Below are positions 56,364 through 64,000 of a DNA stretch of 64,000 bases, piece by piece. The position numbers and the translations under genes are program-made. Origin of the DNA: Phialophora verrucosa. Taxonomy: Eukaryota > Ascomycota > Eurotiomycetes > Chaetothyriales > Herpotrichiellaceae. Below the pieces are notes generated by a model, which was not told where the DNA came from, did no database searches, and was given only the letters and a program-made list of their open reading frames with translations. Location: assembly GCA_002099365.1 (NCBI GenBank), contig MSED01000008.1, forward strand, positions 1,116,001 through 1,180,000, read 5' to 3'. Each line of letters starts with the position of its first letter. Position 1 is the first letter of the stretch.

Positions 56364-57871
56364 AGCTTGCCGGTGGCGAAACTTCAAACCTGTCTGGACA
56401 ATGGACGGGGTTGGTCAAAACCTCTACAGTTAAAGACAGTCCGAGACGGACGTGCCACCCTCCAAGAGCAGCAGATTTATCGATAGCTACATGGAGCCTC
56501 ATCGCGGTGTCGTGATCGTATGATCTGCTTGGCGCAACCTATCTGCACTCAAAGCCTGGATTGAGGGCTGACAACAAACAGGCGGCTAAGTGATGTGCTT
56601 CCTGTATGAGTATATTTGGATGGTGTAGCACCTGTAGTATTGGGGATAGTGTGGTAGCCTCCTCATTCTCATCTCGATCAACAGCATGGATGCTGGCCGC
56701 CCCCAATGCCTGCGGAATGAATGCGTATCGGACACGGTGCAGCGACCACTCAGTTATCGTAAATGGATGTACACCAGAGTCTGGCCGAAACTCTCATAAA
56801 CGGGTCTGTGACTGCAGCGTATTGCCAAGTCTTTGGCTACCGATTGAAACAGGGGGGAGTCTATTGCCGGGGAGACACCGCCTGTGGCCAACATTGCGTG
56901 GTCAATAGCACCTGGGCTGCGGCTCTGCCAACGTACAGTATCAGGCTGGATACAGGCTGCACTGGTCCTATTCTGGAGCCTGGACACCAATAAAGGCGTC
57001 GCCTGGAAAGAAATATTTCCGGACGTGGATGCAATAAAGGTGAGATGCGTGCCTCCTGAGTAGCATGTCAGGAAATCGTCGTCGTGCTTAGGCCACCTCT
57101 GTTCAAATGCACTGTGTACACAATGCTCGGGAGTGCAAATCCCGCAGCGCCTCTTGCATAGATACCTCGACTAGTACGTAAGCAGAAGAGGCCCAAGTCA
57201 CCAAAGGGGTGGACGGCGTGGTGCAAACAGTGCAGGTGACGACGCTACATCTGCATCCAGCGCAGTAGCTCATGTATCATTCTACCGAAGGCCGGTTGCT
57301 GGACCGGCCTCCACTATTCAATTCCAAGACACTCGTGGGGGGCTGTAGTTGTAGCTCCTTCGCGAAGACCCGTGACGGACTTCTTTCCCGTGCCCCAATT
57401 CAACGGTAAATTGGAGATGATACAGAAGAAGGGGAAGATGCAGACTGCAACGGGACAGGTCACCATGCTGTTGTATATGCAGGATCCGTCGTTTCTGGCC
57501 TGTTGTGAGACCTCGACCGTCCTTGATGTCGACTTGTAGATGTCGTCGCAGGATTGTGGCCGGTAGTAAACGTGGCCGTGTTAGGCGGCACCATCATGCG
57601 TTTATTTGACTGCATTTCTCTGTGATTGTCCTCGAGCTACCCTGCAAAGGAAGAGGCCACGATGTGCTGCCAACCGGGTGTTTCTTTTTCGGCCTGCAGC
57701 TGCTGACCACTAGTTTCTTAAGATCCCTAGCGAGCTGTAGCAATTCGGCGAGGCTGACAATTACTCTCAAGCTGCTTCTGCGCAAGGTCTTTGCGGGACG
57801 AACTGCCTGTTGTCAACTGAATGCATCATCTTGCCCCTCGTCATACCCCGAGCAGCCACAAGATAGCACCA
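56364..57871. other. Intergenic, no supported gene
   Basis: About 1.5 kb between the membrane-protein gene's start and the 3' end of the TRAPPC11 gene. Short frames occur on both strands without motifs. Confidence 0.5.
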
Positions 57872-60800
57872 TCAGACTTTAATCAGCAAGTTGCCTTGCT
57901 TACCGACTTTAACGCCTCTCCCACCGGGCAATACTTTCAGTGTTTGTCCGAAGTACGCATCCACCACATTCAGATGCACTCCAATCCATTCGTCCTTCTT
58001 GTTCGGTAAGATCCGGTAGGTTAAAGTCTGCTTGCTGAGGGGAACCAAACTGATTCCACACGCTTTTGGCCCGCTAAAGGCGAAGTCTTCACTTGCCTCC
58101 ATTGATGCGTTAAAGGTAAGGAAATGCGTGCTCGAATTTTCAATGGTGAAGGACAACTTGTACGCTCCCACGTTAGGAGCTCCTAGTCGAACTGGGCAAG
58201 CGGTCAGTATGACCCTAGGTTCCGCCATTGGCGCGACAAGGCGGGCTGCTTCGAGCACTGTGGTATTGACTTCGTCTGAGTCGTTTCTACGCCAAGCGAT
58301 TTCCAGTTCCAGATCGACCGCCACGGTGTGCCGATCTCCCAGGACCAGTTTCTGCAGAGTGAGATCAAAGTCGAATATTTCAGTATTGTCAGGCATGATC
58401 ACCGTCGATATGATCTCCTTTCCGGTTTCATCTGCGGCCCCTGCTGTAGCGCCTGCTTCTGCCTTTGTCCGAATTATACCTGTACTGGACGAACAAACTG
58501 CCCCTCCCACAACTTTTGTGGCTGTAAGGAGAATTGCTTCGACCACCAGGGCTTCCGTCGCAAAGGAGTAGAGGCTGGCTGCTACCGAGTACAAGTGTCT
58601 CAGCCCCAGCGGGGTGGCAGTTTCCGAGCTTGGTTGGGGCGGTTCGAAGAAATTTGGCCAATTGTCCACATCTAAGCGCGGAGTGAAGTCGTAGTTGGCT
58701 TCAAAAGGACGGATCACTCCAACATCAACCGTAATCATCTTAGCGACGGCTGTTTCCGGCTCGGAAACCAGGTGGTAAGTGGCGGTAAGTTCGAGTTCGT
58801 GGTCGACTGCGACGGTGGTTCCCGTAATACGTATGGAGGCGGTCGTTTTGTCAGATGATAAGATTGTGCCCATTTCCCGAGCTGGCAATGTCAGTATTCC
58901 CGGTGCTGATAATGTTGCTGGAGCATTATCCGGCCCGTTGCCAGTCCAGTTGAGCTGGGTCGAACCTTCAACGGGGCTGATCAGCCGTGCCTCGAGCAAA
59001 ACCAACACATCGTCTGCCTCTTCGTTGGTGATGACAAAGTCAATTGTGATGGACTCATTGGTGTAATATGACCTTCTCAGTCCAGGGGCTTCCAGCTTCA
59101 GTTTGGGTGGTTTAGGCTGTACGTGGATTGTGTTGAAGGCATTAGACTCATGTCCTAGAGCTCGAGCGACCGGTGTGCCCGCTTTTGTCTCCCACCATTG
59201 TGCAACGGTGTGGGAGAAGTCGGAGCATGTAGCGGCAAGAGTGAATTTCTCGCCATTGAGTATAAGTGTGATTGAAGCAACAGATACGTCTCCTGGCTCT
59301 CGTGGTATAACACGCAGTCTGAAGATCTTTGTATGGCTCGACTGAATGGACAGATCAGCATTGCCCGCTCGGGAAGCAATGGCATTTGTAGACGATCTTC
59401 TGGTCCCAGACAACGACATTAATGAGATCTCATCCAGTTTGACGTCCACGAAGAGAGTGGTGGAGGCGCCGTCGTTGATGTCCACGTCCTCGCCGTCCTT
59501 GGCAATCAGGTAGATAGGTTTTAGACTGCCTTCGAACACGACTTTGACCTCAGAAAGGCGGATGGCAGGAAGCCCAATCCGCGCCCGAGACTGTATAGCC
59601 AATTGACATTCGAGTGACTCCCCAACAAACACGTCGTGAGTTGAGAAAGTAAACGTGGCTGTTAACGGCGATAGAGCCTCATCGATGTCTACCGCGACAG
59701 ACAGGTTGCCCTTTTCCAAGTCGTAAGACGCCAATACTTGCCGTAGATCATAGACTGTGTTCGGTTTGAGATCAAAGACCTCATTCGCTAATTCCCACAG
59801 CAGTCTGAGCAACAACTCACCGTTTTCCACGTGAGCCAACGCATCAAGGAGCGCCCAACCGAGGCCTTGCAGGAGCTTCCACCATCCGGCCGTTCTCCAC
59901 CGCCGGCTGAACCACAGCTCTTGCAGCGTCGAGGTGGCTGCAGCCCATGAATGAGTTTCTATCTGCTGAAACGCCTTTTGAAGTTTGAGTATTTCAGTCT
60001 TGCGCAGTTGGCCCCGGTTCGAAAAACACACAATAGCTTCTTCCAGCGTTGTTGTAATCTCTTTGGCATAATCGTGTCCGGGACTTCCATCTGCCGGCAC
60101 CTCACGATATGGCTCGAGACTAAGGTATGTGTCGTAAAGCTGGGCCTTGCTAGCAACCATGGATGCGGGCGAGCGGCCCGGTGACTGGCGGTCTTCCTCT
60201 GGAATTTGCAAAGCCCACTTTCGACGAGAAAGGACGGACTTCTTGGAGATATCCAGCCAATATCCTTGGTGGTGCAGGTGTTCCCATGGAGTCAACCTCT
60301 CGCCCACAGGAAGCAGCCTTTCTGCACTAACGTAGATCGGAAGCAGTCCAGACGTATTTGGGAGCTTGACATTCAAGAGAGGATATTCTGACCGGGATAG
60401 GAGATCCGCCATCATTTTCGCCCAGGCAGACTGCCAGGCCTCCCATCCGTAGTTTTCGGTGCCTTTGCCTCTCCGATTGACCAAATCAGCTATTCGATCA
60501 CGGTGGGTGATCCAGGATCTCACCGCCGTAGTGCCTTGGTCTGTCCACAGTAAACAGCGGATGGTGCGAAACGCTATAATGTCGGCTAACAATCTGGCTT
60601 CGTTGAAGCGCGGACTCCATGCAGCGATCCCATCTATAATCTCAGGCGCGAACAAATTATCATATGCAGTCTCGTAATTTCGACAAGCTGCATCCATTTC
60701 TTGCCGGAACTCGGCAAATACACCAAGTTTGAATTCATACCGGACATTCCAACCTTGTAAAGACAATATATTGGATGTCCCTGGTTGAACTGTGGGCTGA

Positions 60801-61715
60801 GGGACGGCGCTTCGACTCCGCTTGCGCCGAGCGTGCTTGGAAAGTTCGCGGTAGTATTCTATACATAGTGGATGAAGTGCTGAAAGAATGTTATTAACAG
60901 CTGCCGCAATCTGGGCGGACGAAGAATTATGGGCAAGAAAGTAGATGCTCTTGGCGTCGAGGGCAGTTGCACGTCGAATGGTGGCGAGACGATCCTCAAG
61001 ATCGGGAGCGCTGATGATGCCATCCCCCAGTAAGACTACGACATGCCTAGTCTTGTAACTCGTCGAAGACAGCACACTGCGCACGTTGTTGATCTCTGAC
61101 TTCAACTTGTTGTCTTGAAGAGAACTCGTACTCGAGTCGGACCCGAGCGAAAAGAAGCTCAGAAAAGCGCAGGGCAACCGTGTCTGGTGTTTGGTGATCC
61201 ACAGAGGTGATACGACGCCGTCGGGGTACAATGGGGAGCTAGGTGTCAAGGGAGACAGAGGAGAGTGAAGCACCAACGGGGGCGGTGGACTTCCGTTTGC
61301 ATCGATGGCCGACAGACGGGGAGAATGGGGAGGGGGCGGTGCTTTGCGAGGCGGAAGAGTGAAAACCTGCACCCTTTGTCAGCGCTCCGGTGTGTAGCCA
61401 GGCGACATGCTTGAGGGTGCGCTGACCTACCCGTGAAACAGTCGCTATCTTGAAGACTTTGGCGTTCCGCAATGCGAAAGCCTGGGAGTGCCATGGCACA
61501 TCCGAGGCATCCTGGTCGCAGAAGGATTGGAGTACTTGTTCTGCGAGAGACCCGCCAACCACGGGAGCATCGACCTTGATTCTGAATCCACCTTCATGCA
61601 AGAATTCATGTGTATTTCCCGACACGTCTGGCTCGTTCGGGCTCCTCGTGTTCAGACCGGAGAGAAGCAACAACGGCAGGTTATGACCGACGTAATCTTG
61701 TGGGAACCGGTCCAT
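57872..61715 (-). CDS. TRAPPC11-like trafficking complex subunit (foie gras / Gryzun)
   Basis: Two exons (61715-61431 and 61366-57872) give about 1259 residues. The N-terminus MDRFPQDYVGHNLPLLLLSG is the usual TRAPPC11 start, and the join SRV-FTLPPRKAPPPP runs into a Pro-rich linker. The foie-gras-1 domain follows (VVVLLGDGIISAPDLEDRLA, FKLGVFAEFRQEMDAACRNY, AYDNLFAPE, FNEARLLADIIAFRTIRCLL). The C-terminal third is beta-rich with the Gryzun pattern (LEAPGLRRSYYTNESITIDF, FTIENSSTHFLTFNASME) and ends in LPGGRGVKVGKQGN. Metazoan TRAPPC11 is about 1130 residues. The protein acts in TRAPP III-type vesicle tethering between ER and Golgi and in autophagy. The upstream frame is open further, but 61715 gives the conserved start. 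Confidence 0.92.
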
Positions 61716-64000
61716 GACTGCCCGGCATTGTTGCGCCCTGACAGCATCGGGTGAGGGCAACACAGGAGAAGGTCTCGACTATGCGGAGGAGAGAGGGTCT
61801 GTCACGGTGTCTTGGTAACGTGCGTGGTAAGATGATGGGAGTCGAAGCCGTCAAAATGACTGTTGGTCCATCGCATCGGCTAACTTTCCCCAGTCCGGAC
61901 TAACGACCTGGCGGTTCAGTCTCGTCTCACCAACTGCTCACTGAATCTTCACTTGCTTCTACTATGTGTTTTTCGGTTCTTCTGCAGTTTCAGAGGATGC
62001 GTACGAGTGCACAGTCTCGATTACACATTGTCGTTTGTGTTCTACAGGTTTCACTAAGCACCCTTCCGATCCACGAGCAATCCACATCCATTGATACCAG
62101 CCCATGCACACCTGCGGGCTGCTGGAGCCTCAGGTAAGCAAAGGACGTAGGCACGAGACCACCCGGTGTACGCTTGCTGATCCGGACGACGCTCGGAGGC
62201 AGGCCTTGCGTTCCGGGACGCCAAGTGATGGAGGGTCACTGCTCTTAAGGATAGAATCACTTTCCGCTTCAGGCTGGTGCGAGCTCGTTCTCAGTGTTTA
62301 GTTCCTGGTGCGTGCGCGGCATGGGAGTGGCATATTGCAGATACAGTACGAGTACCTATTACATGACCTAAGACTCAGCATGGCACCCTGCACATTCTGT
62401 TACAGATTGCAACCGAGGAGCCCTCGGCGCCATCTTCCAATGCCTCCCTGTACCTTGGCATGATCTTCCGCTTGGCGGGGTGGGCGACTGCTGCATTAGG
62501 CGAGTTCTCTTGTACCAGAATGCCAAAGCTCGACGCCGTGCGACCACCATTGGATCGGTCCAGTTGACCGGCCTGCGGTACGGAGTACACAGTATGGTTT
62601 TGGCCGACCAGACCCCACTCTCTGTCCACTCTTTGTCATGGTTAGCTTTCATGCGACGCACAGATCGTCTTGCGAAAACCATATTACGGCTTCTCAGAGC
62701 TTTAATGGCCGCCGCAAATTTACCGCCCGATTACCAAGCGCTGCAAGGAACATTCAAAGCCACTGTACATCCATTGGCCACCGGCTCCGTCTCTCGGGGA
62801 GTGCAAGAGGCGAAAACTGCAGGTAGTTTTTACGAGCCTAAGCACGAACATTTCTGACTCGGGAAGATGCAAGGTTGTCGGTAAAACAGCTCAGCGAAGT
62901 CCTCGCAAACCAGATCCTAGCGCAGATGCAATTGACAGCCTTGCCAAATGCAGGACAGTCCAGCCTAGACGTGATTCGGCGTTGACGGGTCCACTGCCTA
63001 TCGGGACGTCTTTCCCGTCACTCGTACAGCTCGTGGTCACTAGTCCAAACGGAGAAGACTTCGCAGAAAAAGTGCACGGGAAGACGTGGCCTCGGGTGGC
63101 GATAGCATTTCATGACAGACCCGTCGTTGCCCCGGTTCTATGCCTCTTCCAGCAGGGGCTTTGGATCCTCCTGATCCTGGCGCTTCTCGCGAATACGGAG
63201 ATCCCGAAGTCACCTACACTCTACCGCGACGGATGCAGAATGTCGGAAAGGGCAGGTGCTCTTTACAGTAAGCGTGGAGATGTAGACTCCGCTTTGCTCC
63301 TAGTCAAGATCCTTCGTCCCCGAGGCCTGCACCATTCAGGTAGGTGCTTCAAGGTCATCCCACTGCACTGGTCGTTCCCGGCGGCGAGTCGAGACCCGCA
63401 GCCTCGTCAGACTTTCCTCGTGCTTCCGAAAACGGGAAGCTTATGCTAACCACGCCCCTCAGTTCCGTGGCCTGATCCCACGAACACGACAGAGGGGGCA
63501 AACCTACACCTTCCATGGCCTTTTCATGTAATCAAGATGGAGACGCGATATCTCGTCTGTACGTAAAATTCCTATGGGGCCGAGGCACGGTAGTATGATG
63601 GACAGGCCTGGGCGGGCCAAGGTGAGTGTGGCCAGGTTAGTAACAAATTATTCAGCAGGATGATCCGAGTCCAAGCTCAATGCGGCCGGTCACAAACCTA
63701 CCGGCTTATGAGCTCGACACTAGGCTCGTTTCTCTTGACTTTCCTGGTCTGATGCCGACGTGGAAGTCTCCGCGCTAGAATGTCTCCCTTCTGAGTATGG
63801 TTTTCGAGCTGATCTTGCTTTCCTTTTCCGGCTCCACGGCAAGGAAACCCATTTGACACCGAGCCGTCCCCGGAACAAAAAGCGCTTTTCCTGCTCAGAG
63901 CCTTGATGTGGGAGCGAATCTGACTCTCCTCACCTTTATTTCCACCCGATCCGCTTCTCAAAGAAGCCTACAACCGGCTCGGATGCGTGTGTCTAGCGCT
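61716..64000. other. Gene-poor right edge
   Basis: About 2.3 kb with no supported gene. A TACGGAGTA nonamer lies at 62579-62587. A plus-strand frame at 62982-63449 (with WILLILALLANTE as one hydrophobic run) and a minus-strand basic frame at 63698-63961 are open but show no family, so they stay uncalled. Confidence 0.45.

Noticed and set aside
62982..63449. 155-codon plus-strand frame at the right edge
   Set aside because: One hydrophobic run but no leader, domain or splice support; left uncalled.

Overview
The window reads as nuclear DNA of a filamentous ascomycete (Pezizomycotina, probably Eurotiomycetes such as a Chaetothyriales-like fungus; the class is an inference from gene style only). 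Genes are monocistronic, split by short introns of about 41-110 nt with GT-AG ends, and carry ascomycete-specific families (Clr5, fungal membrane-ectodomain proteins, NTF2-like secreted proteins) beside conserved eukaryotic housekeeping genes. No rRNA, tRNA, CRISPR array or intact mobile element was recognised. Exon joins given here were worked out by hand from splice signals, reading phase and family resemblance.

Left part (1-13 kb), accessory: a secreted NTF2-like protein, two adjacent same-strand FAD monooxygenases (a salicylate-hydroxylase-like enzyme and a phenol-hydroxylase-like enzyme), a secreted Cys-rich protein with a probable GPI anchor, and a seven-helix receptor. The first three could be a small aromatic-compound or secondary-metabolite locus. 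They are separated from one another by gaps with little coding signal.

Middle (13-34 kb), mostly conserved genes: mitochondrial malonyl-CoA:ACP transacylase, a CHY/RING zinc-finger protein, an aldo-keto reductase, a GT90 glycosyltransferase, a Clr5-domain protein, the splicing factor Cwc25 and COP9 signalosome subunit 2 (divergent pair), then after a 3.4 kb gene-poor stretch an otubain-type deubiquitinase.

Right part (36-62 kb): lipoate-protein octanoyltransferase (LipB/LIP2), a 68-residue split gene, a large multi-pass membrane protein, Cox19, an RPP40-like RNase P/MRP subunit, casein kinase II beta subunit, the Rpd3L subunit Rxt2, the phospholipid N-methyltransferase Opi3 (with a 17-nt micro-exon and an apparent GC-AG intron), a second large membrane protein of similar layout, and TRAPPC11. 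Mitochondrial or lipoylation functions recur (MCT1, LIP2, COX19), which fits the shared ACP-lipoate pathway, but the genes are not clustered.

Structure beyond genes: a nonamer TACGGAGTA (or its complement) recurs in many intergenic stretches, there are two short tandem repeats, and one AT-rich patch looks like a decayed relic. I found no clear new multi-gene system. The most useful second looks are the OPI3 gene structure, the unresolved coding-like stretch at 44.4-45.7 kb, the hydrophobic in-frame extension upstream of the CKB start, and the TACGGAGTA element.
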